64,000 nt of DNA. Origin: CAYFFZ01 sp049976505 (GTDB taxonomy: Archaea > Thermoproteota > Nitrososphaeria > Conexivisphaerales > UBA164). The stretch is from assembly GCA_049976505.1 (NCBI GenBank), contig JBMFIC010000003.1, forward strand, positions 79,125 to 143,124. Direction: 5' to 3'. The notes beneath the pieces are model-generated. The model was not told where the DNA came from, made no database searches, and worked only from the letters and a program-made list of their open reading frames with translations. The translations under genes and the position numbers were made by a program. Shown here in pieces: positions 33,825 to 42,040 of this stretch (the stretch's first letter is position 1; every line of letters begins with the position of its first letter).

Positions 33825-35693
33825 ATGAAAATTCTTCTGCTTGACGCCGAGAGCTTTGAGTTCACTGCGCTAGAGCCCGAGAGCTCCTCTCATGATGAAT
33901 ATGAGAGGGGAAAGGGAGAATCTTTCAAGGACGTCCTTGTGGGCTTTGTTGCCATCGAAAAGGGGGACTCGGAATCTGTGTTCGAGGACGTGCTTTCTGA
34001 CTTAAAGGATTATGTTTCAAACCTTGGAGGAAGGACGATCATCCTTTATCCATACGCTCACCTCAGCGAGGAACTCATGCCTCCATCTCAGGCCATAAAA
34101 ATATACAATGGCCTTTACGATTACCTCAGGAACGGTGGGCTCAAGGTAAGCAAGGCTCCCTTTGGATGGAACAAGAGCTACAGCATAAGGATAAAGGGTC
34201 ACCCGCTGGCTGAAAGCCTGAGAACCTACAGGGCTAAGAAGGGAAGGACACCAGGATACACGCCAAAGGAGAAGTTCTACAGGTTCTTCGTTATAGATGA
34301 GGAAGGAAACGAATACGAAATATTCAAGGACAAAATAGACGAATACGAGGTCCTAAAGAGGAACCCGGCCCTTAAGACGTTCGTGGTCAACGAGCTCATC
34401 GGCAAGAGGGAGCATAAGGAGGAGCCAGCTCATGTTAAATACATGAGAAAGCTGGAGCTGGTGGATTACTGTCCAGAAAGCGATATAGGACACCTCAAGT
34501 GGTATCCAAAGGGCGTTATAATAAGGGACCTCATACTGGACTACGCTGAGCAGCTTGCAATGAGCTGGGGAGCAATAAAGATGCAGAACCCCCTCATCTA
34601 CAGGACCGACGTCGAGGCCATCTCCCTGCTTCAGGGGGAGTTTCATGAAAGGGACTACAAGATAGAGGGCGAGAACATGGTCCTGAGGTTCGCGAGCGAT
34701 CCTGGAGCCTTTCCATTTGTTCAGAAGGTCAGCATGAGCTATAGGCAGATGCCGTTCAAGGTCTATGAGGAGGCCCAGTGCTTCAGAAAGGAGCAGAGCG
34801 GGGAAGTCGTTGGTCTTATGAGGGTTAGGAGCTTCCTGATGACCGATCATCATGCTTTCTGCCAGAACGAGGAAATCGCTAAAAAGGAGTACTTTGAGCT
34901 GTCAAAGCTTTTTGCTAAGCTCATGAATGATATAATATCAGGCGAGCACTGGGTTTTGGGATTTGAAATAGTTGACGAGTACTATGAAAAGTACAAGGAG
35001 TTCTTCAAGCAGATACTCAGGGAGATAAAGAAGCCGGCTTTCTTCAAGCTGATGAACAGAATGACACACTACTACGCGTTCAAGAACGAGTTTCAGGCAA
35101 TATTTCCAGATGGAAACAACCTTCAGATCTCAACAGTCCAATGGGACGTCAAGAACGGAGAAAGGTTTGGGATCACGTACATAAACGAGGAGGGAAAGAA
35201 AGTAAGCGTTCCCATAATAATTCACGCGTCAAGCTTTGGCAGCATTGAGAGGGCTCTTGCGTCCATGCTCGAGTCGGCTGCATGGAATGAAAGAGAGGGA
35301 ATAGTTCCGCTCCTGCCATTCTGGCTCTCTCCAGATCAGGTGAGGGTCATACCGGTCTCATCAGCGCACCTCGATTACGCCAAAAGCGTTGCTGATGAAA
35401 TAGAGAAAAGGGGCTTCAGGGTGTCCGTCGATGATAGAGATCTCACACTTGGAAAGAAGGTTGCCGAAGCTAAGAGCGAATGGGTGCCCGTTCTGATCAT
35501 AGTCGGGTCGAAGGAGGTGGAGGAGAGAAAGGTAAGCGTGGTTAACAGGATAGGAGCCAAAATAGGCAAGGAGCCAAGCCTGGAGATGACTCTTGAGGAG
35601 CTGAGTGAGCTTCTTGAAAAGCTTCAGGCCGGAATGCCGAAGAGAAGGCTCACTCTCAGCAGGTACATTTCACAGAGGCCTCAGTTCGTCTAA
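33825..35693 (+). CDS. thrS: Threonyl-tRNA synthetase, archaeal type
   Basis: A 622-residue ThrRS. The first about 140 residues form the archaeal D-aminoacyl-tRNA-deacylase-like editing domain (MKILLLDAESFEF, TIILYPYAHLSEEL). The class II core has motif 2 (AQCFRKEQSGEVVGLMRVRSF) and motif 3 region (HASSFGSIERALASMLE), with the zinc-site Cys and His in the core. The anticodon domain closes the protein. TATA-like AGTTTAAATTAG about 30 bp before the ATG points to a nearly leaderless mRNA. Confidence 0.96.
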   Translation: MKILLLDAESFEFTALEPESSSHDEYERGKGESFKDVLVGFVAIEKGDSESVFEDVLSDLKDYVSNLGGRTIILYPYAHLSEELMPPSQAIKIYNGLYDYLRNGGLKVSKAPFGWNKSYSIRIKGHPLAESLRTYRAKKGRTPGYTPKEKFYRFFVIDEEGNEYEIFKDKIDEYEVLKRNPALKTFVVNELIGKREHKEEPAHVKYMRKLELVDYCPESDIGHLKWYPKGVIIRDLILDYAEQLAMSWGAIKMQNPLIYRTDVEAISLLQGEFHERDYKIEGENMVLRFASDPGAFPFVQKVSMSYRQMPFKVYEEAQCFRKEQSGEVVGLMRVRSFLMTDHHAFCQNEEIAKKEYFELSKLFAKLMNDIISGEHWVLGFEIVDEYYEKYKEFFKQILREIKKPAFFKLMNRMTHYYAFKNEFQAIFPDGNNLQISTVQWDVKNGERFGITYINEEGKKVSVPIIIHASSFGSIERALASMLESAAWNEREGIVPLLPFWLSPDQVRVIPVSSAHLDYAKSVADEIEKRGFRVSVDDRDLTLGKKVAEAKSEWVPVLIIVGSKEVEERKVSVVNRIGAKIGKEPSLEMTLEELSELLEKLQAGMPKRRLTLSRYISQRPQFV

Positions 35694-35726
35694 AGCTTAT
35701 ATCGTTCCTGTTGGAAAATCTTTCAC

Positions 35727-36431
35727 ATGCCAGTGCATATCAGAGCCCAGAGGGGAGAAATAGCTGAGGACGTGGTTATGTCAGGCGATCCGGAGAGGGT
35801 GAGACAGCTCTCCTCCCTCCTTGACAGTTCAAGGCTGGTTAACGCGCACAGGAGCTACGTGACATATACCGGTAAATACAGGGGTCATCCGGTTACGCTG
35901 GTAGCTCATGGAATAGGAGGGCCTTCAATCTCGATAGTTTTTGAGGAGCTAAGAGAGCTGGGAGCCAGAAGATTTGTTAGATTTGGAACCACGGGGGCTC
36001 TCCTGGAGGATATGGAGATAGGAGACGCGGTTGTTGCCACTGGGGCCAGCTACTCCCCAGGGGGCGTCATGCACGAAATATCTGACGGGCTCATAATATC
36101 TCCCTCGCCAGATCTCGAGCTGACGTACAGGCTTTACAAGGCCCTTAAGGACGGGGGCGTCAGAACATTTCTAGGGCAGGTGTTCTCCAAGAACGCGTTT
36201 TACACCCTGGAAAACGCGCTCGAGGTCTACAAGAAGTACGGCATTGTATCCCTTGAAATGGAGTGCTCAACTCTCCTTTCGCTGTCTCAGATGAGCGGCG
36301 TAAGCGCTGCATGTGTTCTGATGGTAAGCGACAGCGTTGTCAAGAAGACAAAAATGTACACTGCCGATGAGCTGAAGGAGTTTGCTCTCAGGATAGGCAG
36401 GATAGTGCTGGACGTGCTGAGCAGCTCTTAA
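35727..36431 (+). CDS. Nucleoside phosphorylase (PNP/UDP/MTA phosphorylase family)
   Basis: A 234-residue phosphorylase of the NP-I family: SGDPERVRQL for phosphate binding, GIGGPSISIVFEEL, RFGTTGALLEDMEIGD, and SLEMECSTL with the ribose-binding Met-Glu. It cleaves purine nucleosides, uridine or methylthioadenosine with phosphate. mtnA about 1 kb downstream makes a methionine-salvage role attractive, but the family is broad. It follows thrS by 33 bp and shares a TTAA stop with the convergent HTH gene. Confidence 0.87.
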   Translation: MPVHIRAQRGEIAEDVVMSGDPERVRQLSSLLDSSRLVNAHRSYVTYTGKYRGHPVTLVAHGIGGPSISIVFEELRELGARRFVRFGTTGALLEDMEIGDAVVATGASYSPGGVMHEISDGLIISPSPDLELTYRLYKALKDGGVRTFLGQVFSKNAFYTLENALEVYKKYGIVSLEMECSTLLSLSQMSGVSAACVLMVSDSVVKKTKMYTADELKEFALRIGRIVLDVLSSS

Positions 36432-36697
36432 ACTTCTATACCAAAGCTCTCCGCAAACTTTGAAAACTTCTCGTACTCTTTCAAGAACTTTACACCCTTC
36501 TCAGTTATAACGAAGATCTGGCCCTCCTCAGAGTCCATCTGTTTTATCATGCCCTTTTTTATGAGCTCATCCAGTATATCTGTGAGCCTCACGTACGGAA
36601 CGTTTGACTTTCTCACCAGCTCGCTCACCTTAAGCCCTACATCTGAATCACCGAGAATCCTGAGGATGTCCGCGATGATCCTAATTCTTGATCTCAT
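36428..36697 (-). CDS. Winged helix-turn-helix DNA-binding protein
   Basis: An 89-residue archaeal wHTH: IIADILRILGDSDVGLKVSELVRKSNVPYVRLTDILDEL is in the helical core (helices near 6-16, 22-30 and 33-46), then a wing IFVITEKGVKFLKEY. It matches small archaeal HTH_45-type putative transcription regulators. It lies 1 bp downstream of a membrane-protein gene on the same strand and may be co-transcribed with it. Its target is unknown. Confidence 0.78.
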   Translation of the reverse strand: MRSRIRIIADILRILGDSDVGLKVSELVRKSNVPYVRLTDILDELIKKGMIKQMDSEEGQIFVITEKGVKFLKEYEKFSKFAESFGIEV

Positions 36698-36698
36698 G

Positions 36699-37193
36699 CT
36701 AGCGCACCAACGAACTAAGCATTACAAGATACCCCAGAGCCTGAATCACATATCCGGCGGAGGAGAACTGCGACGTCATCTGAAGGAGTATGGAAATTGC
36801 AACCAGAATGAGCCCAGTTCCTACAATGAGGTTCACGCCTCTCTTCGTCCTTTGATAGTACAGCAGCGTCTCTATGCCAGCGTACAGGGCGAAGAATACG
36901 GCGATCGTTCCTCCTGCCACATATGGTATTATTATCAGGGGGGCGATTTCCTCCTTAACCGTCTTGATGTGCTCTAGCCCAAATATAAGGAACCCAATGC
37001 CTTCAAAGTAAAACCCGGTATAAGGGGTGAAGAAGCTGCTCACAAGCCCGATGGTCACCAGAATAAAGGCTATCCCCTGAAAAAGAAGCGTTCTGCTTTC
37101 TATCTTAAAGTACCCATAAAGGCTTGTGGCTGATATGATGGCTACCGAAACTATTGATATAGCGTTTGATATTACCATTATCTCCAGGCTCAA
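36699..37193 (-). CDS. Hypothetical membrane protein with about six helices
   Basis: A 164-residue protein of almost continuous hydrophobic spans (about 7-28, 34-54, 60-74, 84-106, 116-136 and 144-162). I do not recognise the family. The loop NRTRRG-like QRTKRG is basic and probably cytoplasmic. It precedes the wHTH gene by one base and may form a sensor/regulator pair with it, though nothing in the sequence shows a ligand site. Confidence 0.65.
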   Translation of the reverse strand: MSLEIMVISNAISIVSVAIISATSLYGYFKIESRTLLFQGIAFILVTIGLVSSFFTPYTGFYFEGIGFLIFGLEHIKTVKEEIAPLIIIPYVAGGTIAVFFALYAGIETLLYYQRTKRGVNLIVGTGLILVAISILLQMTSQFSSAGYVIQALGYLVMLSSLVR

Positions 37194-37232
37194 CCTGAGT
37201 AATTGTTCATCACTTTCACAAATAAGCTTTTA

Positions 37233-37307
37233 CGGGCCCGGCGGGATTCGAACCCGCGGCCTCCGGCTCCGAAGGCCGGCGCTCTTTCCTGGCTGAGCTA
37301 CGGGCCC
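37233..37307 (-). tRNA. tRNA-Arg (anticodon TCG)
   Basis: A complete 75-nt cloverleaf on the minus strand: acceptor GGGCCCG/CGGGCCC, D-arm TAGCTCAGCCAGG, anticodon stem CCGGC with loop CTTCGGA, and T-arm GCGGGTTCGAATCCCGC. The anticodon TCG is at 37270-37272. There is no intron and no encoded CCA. Its first 10 nt overlap the 3' end of mtnA, and the mtnA stop TAG is the TAG at tRNA positions 8-10. Confidence 0.97.
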
Positions 37308-38281
37308 TGACCAAAATTGAACGGCGGATAATATACTCCCTTCTCAGTTATTATAGCTGTGATGAGCTCCGGTGGAGTTATGTCGAAAGCGGGGTTAAAG
37401 GCCTTAACTCCACGTGGCGCGATCCTTCTTCCCTTTATGTAGAAGAGCTCCTCGGGGGATCTTTCCTCTATTACGACCTCCTCCACCCGGCTCTTTAGGT
37501 CCAGCGTGGAGCTAGGAAGAGCAACATAGAAAGGTATGTTGAACCTCTTTGCAAAGGTGGCCACCTGGAAAGTGCCTATTTTGTTTATTGTAGTTCCATC
37601 CCTTAGAACGCGGTCTGCGCCAACAATGACCTTCTTTATATACCCTTTCATCATAGTAAGGCCCACTGCAGTATCAGCAATCAGCGTCACGTCGATGCCA
37701 TCCTTGACGAGCTCATATGCGGTAAGCCTCGCCCCTTGAAGAACAGGCCTCGTTTCTGTTGCGAACACCCTGATGTTCTTACCCTTCTCCTTCGCTACTC
37801 TAAGCGGAGCGAGGGCCGTCCCATAATCAACCGTGGCAAGGGCTCCGGCGTTGCAGTGCGTCAGTACAACGTCCCCATCTTCAAAAAGTGGCTCACCGTT
37901 CTCGCCTATCTTTCTTGCGTTCTCGAGCTCCTCGTTGAATATCCTGTTAGCCTCCTCCCAGCTCTTCTCGAAGCTTGGGGTGTTGCCGGTTGCTCTGAGA
38001 ACCCGATCAACGGCCCACATGAGGTTGATTGCCGTGGGCCTTGCCGTTTTTAGCCATTCCCCCATCTTTCTGTACTCCTCCATGTCGCTTACCTTCTTGG
38101 CTGAGAGTGCGAGACCGTATGCCGCTACTACCCCTATAAGTGGGGCACCTCTCACGATCATAGTTTTTATGGCGTTGTAGGCATCCTCAGCTGAGCCAAT
38201 TCTGACCCATTTCTCGCGAGTGGGCAGAAGCCTCTGATCAAGAACGAGAACTTCCTCCCCCTTTACCTTTATGGGCCTCAC
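37298..38281 (-). CDS. mtnA: S-methyl-5-thioribose-1-phosphate isomerase (eIF2B-like family)
   Basis: A 327-residue MtnA-type protein. IVRGAPLIGVVAAYG, LTHCNAGALAT with the catalytic Cys, TRPVLQGARLTAYEL, and VGADRVLRDGTTINKIGTF with the catalytic Asp are intact, followed by the C-terminal PAFDITPPELITAIITEKGV. It isomerises methylthioribose-1-phosphate in methionine salvage; archaeal relatives include ribose-1,5-bisphosphate isomerase, a less likely alternative. Its stop codon lies within tRNA-Arg and a TATA element for that tRNA is embedded in its last codons. Confidence 0.92.
   Translation of the reverse strand: MRPIKVKGEEVLVLDQRLLPTREKWVRIGSAEDAYNAIKTMIVRGAPLIGVVAAYGLALSAKKVSDMEEYRKMGEWLKTARPTAINLMWAVDRVLRATGNTPSFEKSWEEANRIFNEELENARKIGENGEPLFEDGDVVLTHCNAGALATVDYGTALAPLRVAKEKGKNIRVFATETRPVLQGARLTAYELVKDGIDVTLIADTAVGLTMMKGYIKKVIVGADRVLRDGTTINKIGTFQVATFAKRFNIPFYVALPSSTLDLKSRVEEVVIEERSPEELFYIKGRRIAPRGVKAFNPAFDITPPELITAIITEKGVYYPPFNFGQGP
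37328..37337 (-). promoter_or_regulatory. Probable tRNA-Arg promoter inside the mtnA 3' coding end
   Basis: On the minus strand AGTATATTAT lies with its centre about 25 bp upstream of the tRNA-Arg 5' end, the canonical TATA distance. The same bases encode Val-Tyr-Tyr near the C-terminus of MtnA. Confidence 0.55.
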
Positions 38282-38308
38282 GCCATTCTATTAGATCTGA
38301 AGATTATT

Positions 38309-38848
38309 TTAATGCTTTGTTTCGAGAGCCCGGGTAAACGCGTCTACAAATGTCCTGTAGGCTTCATCGCCGTAGAGATACACTCTGACCTCCCTAACGC
38401 TTTTCCCTCTGAAGCTTTTTAGAGCTTCAAGAAACGCTAAAGCTGAGTCCTCCATGGGGAAACCATAGGCTCCTGTTGAAATGGCAGGGAACGCTATGCA
38501 GGCATCTCCCAGCTCATCGGCTTTTCTTAAAGAAGCCAGATAAGCCGCAACAAGGTCCTCCATGCTTCCCTGTCCATAAATTGGACCAACGGTGTGAATT
38601 ATGTGCTTGGCCCTCAGCCTTCCGGCGGTAGTTACGGCAACTTCCCCTTTTCTAAGCGGTCCGTGTTTATTAACGAATTCATCGCTCTCTTTCTGTATGA
38701 TGCTTCCTCCCTTTCTTACTATAGCCAGAGCGACTCCCCCTCCGTGCTTCAGGAAGGCATTTGCCGCATTAACTATAGCATCGCATTCAGCATCAGTTAT
38801 GTCGCCGTTAAGGAGCAGAACCCTTATTTCGTTGACTTTGACTTCCAT
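38309..38848 (-). CDS. Macro-domain ADP-ribose-binding hydrolase
   Basis: About 179 residues from an ATG at 38848; a longer reading from 38938 adds a basic 30-residue leader without homology. The macro signature is present: LLLNGDITDAECDAIVNAANAFLKHGGGVALAI, HTVGPIYGQG and AFPAISTGAYGFP. Such proteins remove ADP-ribose from proteins or deacetylate O-acetyl-ADP-ribose. It is divergent from the P-type ATPase gene and lies 27 bp upstream of mtnA. Confidence 0.9.
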   Translation of the reverse strand: MEVKVNEIRVLLLNGDITDAECDAIVNAANAFLKHGGGVALAIVRKGGSIIQKESDEFVNKHGPLRKGEVAVTTAGRLRAKHIIHTVGPIYGQGSMEDLVAAYLASLRKADELGDACIAFPAISTGAYGFPMEDSALAFLEALKSFRGKSVREVRVYLYGDEAYRTFVDAFTRALETKH

Positions 38849-38938
38849 GCATAGTTTCGATGCACATTTCGATAAATACTTTCCCTCAAGGTTGGCTTTG
38901 ATGAGAACACGTTTAAATGCACGGCTGAAAGGCCTCAT

Positions 38939-41356
38939 ATGAGTGGGAAACCGAAAGGAGCTGAGGAATACTTAAGGGAGCTTGGGACGGACCTCTCGAA
39001 GGGGCTCAGCTCCGATGAAGTTAAGAGAAGGCAGGTTAAGTACGGCCTCAATGAGGTCGTAGAAAAAAGACAGCCTGCAGTAATAAGGCTGCTCAGGAAG
39101 TTCTGGGGCCTTACTTCGTGGATGCTTGAAGTAACTATGATATTAACGCTTGTGCTCAGGAGGTTCCTTGACTTTTATCTCGTTACCGCGCTTCTCCTAG
39201 TTAACGTATTTCTTGGCTTCATGCAGGAGGAAAGGGCCAACAGAGCTCTTGAGGCGCTCAAACAGAGGCTTCACGTTAACTCAAGGGTTCTTAGGGACGG
39301 CAGATGGGACGTTGTGCCCGCAAGGGAGCTTGTGCCAGGAGACATCGTAAGGATAAGGGCAGGTGATTTCGTCCCAGCAGATCTCGTGATCTACGATGGC
39401 GAGGTGGAGGTCGATCAGTCCGCTCTAACGGGAGAATCGCTGACGGTAACCAGGACAAAGGATGAACAGGTGTTTTCTGGGTCTATAATAAGAAGGGGCG
39501 AAGCAACGGGCATAGTGATCGCAACCGGTCCAAGAACTTACTTCGGAAGGACCACCGAGCTCGTCAAGGTTGCTAAGCCAAAGCTGCATATGGAGGAGGT
39601 CATTTCACAGGTTGTCAAGTGGCTGCTTGTGATGGTCGTCCTTCTGCTCGGCGCGGCCCTTGGCCTATCAGCGCTCCAGGGAGCGTACGGGGTTAAACTG
39701 TTCTATCTTCTACCGCTGGCGCTCGTTCTTCTTGTTTCTGCTATACCCGTGGCTCTCCCTGCGATGTTCACGGTAACAATGGCCCTCGGATCAATGGAGC
39801 TGGCGAAGAAGGGGGTTCTTGTAACGAGACTGAGCGCCTCAGAGGATGCCGCCAGCATGGATACGCTTTGCGTTGATAAAACAGGCACAATAACAATGAA
39901 CAGGCTCTCCGTGGTAGAAGTTGCCGCGTTAGACGGTCACAACGAGCAGGAGGTTCTGCTCTACGGCGCGCTAGCATCTCAGGAGGCCAACCAGGATCCT
40001 ATAGACATGGCCTTCATAAGGGCCGCAAAGGAAAGCTCCATTGACACCTCAAAGTACAGTATTGTCAAGTTCGTCCCGTTCGACCCTTCGACCAGAAGGA
40101 CCGAAGCGCAGGTTCAGCTTGATGGGAAGCTCGTTACAATAATGAAAGGGGCCGTTGACGTGATCGTGAAGATGTGCCAGCTTCCATCCGAGACAAGGGC
40201 CAAAGTCGATGAGGTCATGCGTGACTTTGCTTCAAAGGGTTACAGGAGCATAGCCGTAGGCATCAGGGTCGATAGCGTAGCCGAGCTTGTTGGGATAGCT
40301 GCCCTTTACGATAAGCCCAGGCCAGATTCGCCACAGCTGATAAGCGAGCTCAAGAACCTAGGAGTATCGGTTAAGATGCTTACTGGGGACACCGCACCTA
40401 TAGCTCTGGAGACCGCAAAGAGGGTTGGCCTCGGAACTTCCGTTGCAGACGCGAGGGAAGTCATGAAGATACAGGACGAAAGGCTTCTTGCCGAAAAAGT
40501 TGAGAGCGCCGACGTGTTTGCTGAGATTTATCCCGAGGATAAGTACAGAATAGTGAAGGCGCTTCAGTCAAAGAAGCACATAGTGGGAATGACGGGAGAT
40601 GGAGTTAACGACGCTCCAGCTCTTAAGCAGGCAGAGGTGGGCATAGCTGTAAGCAACGCGACCGACGTGGCAAAGGCCGCGGCGAGCGTGGTGCTAACTA
40701 AGGAGGGTCTGATAAACATCGTAGACCTCGTTAAGACCGGCAGGATGATATTCCAGAGGATAACTACGTGGATATTTAACAAGGTCGTAAAGACGTTCCA
40801 GATAGTAGTCTTCGTGGTTCTATCTTACTTTATATGGGGGAAGTTCGTGGTGGGCGCATTCGACGTCCTCCTTCTCCTCTTCCTCATCGACTTCGTTACA
40901 ATATCGATATCAACCGACAACGTCAGGTGGTCCAGAAGGCCTGACAAATGGGACGTAAACTGGCTTGTCAAGGTATCAGTGCTCATAGGGGTTGCGACCG
41001 TCCTCGAATCTCTCTTTATAACATACCTGGGTGCGAGGCTTTTCAATATATTCTCAAACGTAGGGGAGCTTCACACCTATGGATTTGACATACTGATGTT
41101 CTTCGGAATGTTCACGATATTCGTTGTAAGGGAAAGAGGAAGGTTCTGGAGCTCGAGGCCGAGCAACATACTTCTGCTGTCAATAATAGCTGATATCGCA
41201 GTCGCCTTCGTCATCTCAGTTATAGGAATACCCGGGCTTCAGCCAATTCCATGGCAGGCAGCATTGCTGGTGCTTATGCTGTCATTCATCTTTGCGGTCA
41301 TAGTCAATGACAACATAAAGTTGGCGGCTCTGAGAATCCTGGGCGTTCAGGCATAG
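38939..41356 (+). CDS. Plasma-membrane-type proton-pumping P-type ATPase (P3A)
   Basis: An 805-residue P-type ATPase. It has the actuator TGES in DQSALTGESLTV, the phosphorylation site CVDKTGTITMN, KGAVDVIVKMC in the nucleotide domain, and TGDGVNDAPALKQAEVGIAV in the P domain. Transmembrane pairs flank these and a C-terminal membrane block follows. Overall order and the MPS-like SAIPVALPAMFTVTMALGS match PMA1-like H+-ATPases rather than heavy-metal or Ca pumps. Such pumps export protons, which suits an acidophile. There is no long C-terminal regulatory tail. Confidence 0.93.
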   Translation: MSGKPKGAEEYLRELGTDLSKGLSSDEVKRRQVKYGLNEVVEKRQPAVIRLLRKFWGLTSWMLEVTMILTLVLRRFLDFYLVTALLLVNVFLGFMQEERANRALEALKQRLHVNSRVLRDGRWDVVPARELVPGDIVRIRAGDFVPADLVIYDGEVEVDQSALTGESLTVTRTKDEQVFSGSIIRRGEATGIVIATGPRTYFGRTTELVKVAKPKLHMEEVISQVVKWLLVMVVLLLGAALGLSALQGAYGVKLFYLLPLALVLLVSAIPVALPAMFTVTMALGSMELAKKGVLVTRLSASEDAASMDTLCVDKTGTITMNRLSVVEVAALDGHNEQEVLLYGALASQEANQDPIDMAFIRAAKESSIDTSKYSIVKFVPFDPSTRRTEAQVQLDGKLVTIMKGAVDVIVKMCQLPSETRAKVDEVMRDFASKGYRSIAVGIRVDSVAELVGIAALYDKPRPDSPQLISELKNLGVSVKMLTGDTAPIALETAKRVGLGTSVADAREVMKIQDERLLAEKVESADVFAEIYPEDKYRIVKALQSKKHIVGMTGDGVNDAPALKQAEVGIAVSNATDVAKAAASVVLTKEGLINIVDLVKTGRMIFQRITTWIFNKVVKTFQIVVFVVLSYFIWGKFVVGAFDVLLLLFLIDFVTISISTDNVRWSRRPDKWDVNWLVKVSVLIGVATVLESLFITYLGARLFNIFSNVGELHTYGFDILMFFGMFTIFVVRERGRFWSSRPSNILLLSIIADIAVAFVISVIGIPGLQPIPWQAALLVLMLSFIFAVIVNDNIKLAALRILGVQA

Positions 41357-41428
41357 AAAGCACAAGACCAACGATTCCTTTATTAAATTGTTATTAAACT
41401 AATAAAAACCAGCCTTTAATTTTTTGTT

Positions 41429-41854
41429 TTAAACGTGTGTGTCAGCGAAATCCGATATTACCGGAATCCTTACTTCCCTGCCGCTGTAGGCCTCATACCC
41501 CACATATAGGCCGTACACCCAGATCAGAAAGTTTATTATCCCGCCTAGGAACCCGATGAATGGAATAAAAGCAAATACGACTGCCACTATTATCTGCATA
41601 ACTCCGAGAAGTATTGCCTGAAGCGAGTGTTTCCTTAGCTCCTTATCATCCTTCGCGATCAGGTAGAATATAAATCCGGTTATCAGCGTCAACACGTATG
41701 TTAGGAAGAGAAAGATCCTTTGGGTCTGCGCTTGGGCCTGCGGCTGCTGCGCTCCAGCTGCCTGCGGGAATGGCGCACCACATTTAATACAGTACAATGC
41801 GTCATCTGGATTTGGTTCACCGCACTTTGGGCAGTATTTAGTCAATTTTGTCAA
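41429..41854 (-). CDS. Zinc-ribbon membrane protein, DUF4870-like
   Basis: A 141-residue protein. An N-terminal double-CxxC ribbon (CPKCGEPNPDDALYCIKCGAP) is followed by an Ala/Gln linker and about three membrane helices, with ELRKHSLQAILLGV between them, which is the conserved element of DUF4870/Tic20-like small membrane proteins. The function is unknown. The gene is convergent with the proton ATPase gene. Confidence 0.75.
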   Translation of the reverse strand: MTKLTKYCPKCGEPNPDDALYCIKCGAPFPQAAGAQQPQAQAQTQRIFLFLTYVLTLITGFIFYLIAKDDKELRKHSLQAILLGVMQIIVAVVFAFIPFIGFLGGIINFLIWVYGLYVGYEAYSGREVRIPVISDFADTHV

Positions 41855-41961
41855 TAATATTAAGTGCTTGTTAATAAACTTTAAAAAATAAAACGAAAAT
41901 TAAAATTAAAAGGAGAGCTTGGATGAAAAAGGTGATCAAAGGTTGACAAAAAGAATGGCAG

Positions 41962-41990
41962 GCCTCGCCCTTCAGGGCGCGGAGGAGGTG
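41962..41990 (+). repeat. Solitary IS605-type end (hairpin remnant)
   Basis: GCCTCGCCCTTCAGGGCG at 41962-41979 is identical to the left-end hairpin of the TnpB element at 12030, and the following GAGGAGGTGAG resembles that element's right end. No tnpB sequence adjoins it. It lies about 50 bp upstream of ileS, next to that gene's TATA region. It could be the footprint of a decayed element or a domesticated end. Confidence 0.65.
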
Positions 41991-42005
41991 AGGCTCAGTC
42001 ATCAA

Positions 42006-42018
42006 GCTTTTATATAGT
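42006..42018 (+). promoter_or_regulatory. ileS promoter
   Basis: GCTTTTATATAGT has its TATA-like core about 27-30 bp before the ATG at 42041, so the message is leaderless or nearly so. It lies just downstream of the solitary IS end. Confidence 0.5.
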
Positions 42019-42040
42019 AAAGAGGATAGTATTGTGACTC

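Noticed and set aside
38849..38938. 30-residue basic N-terminal extension of the macro-domain protein
   Set aside because: It would overlap the promoter of the divergent ATPase gene and has no family counterpart; the ATG at 38848 fits the domain start.
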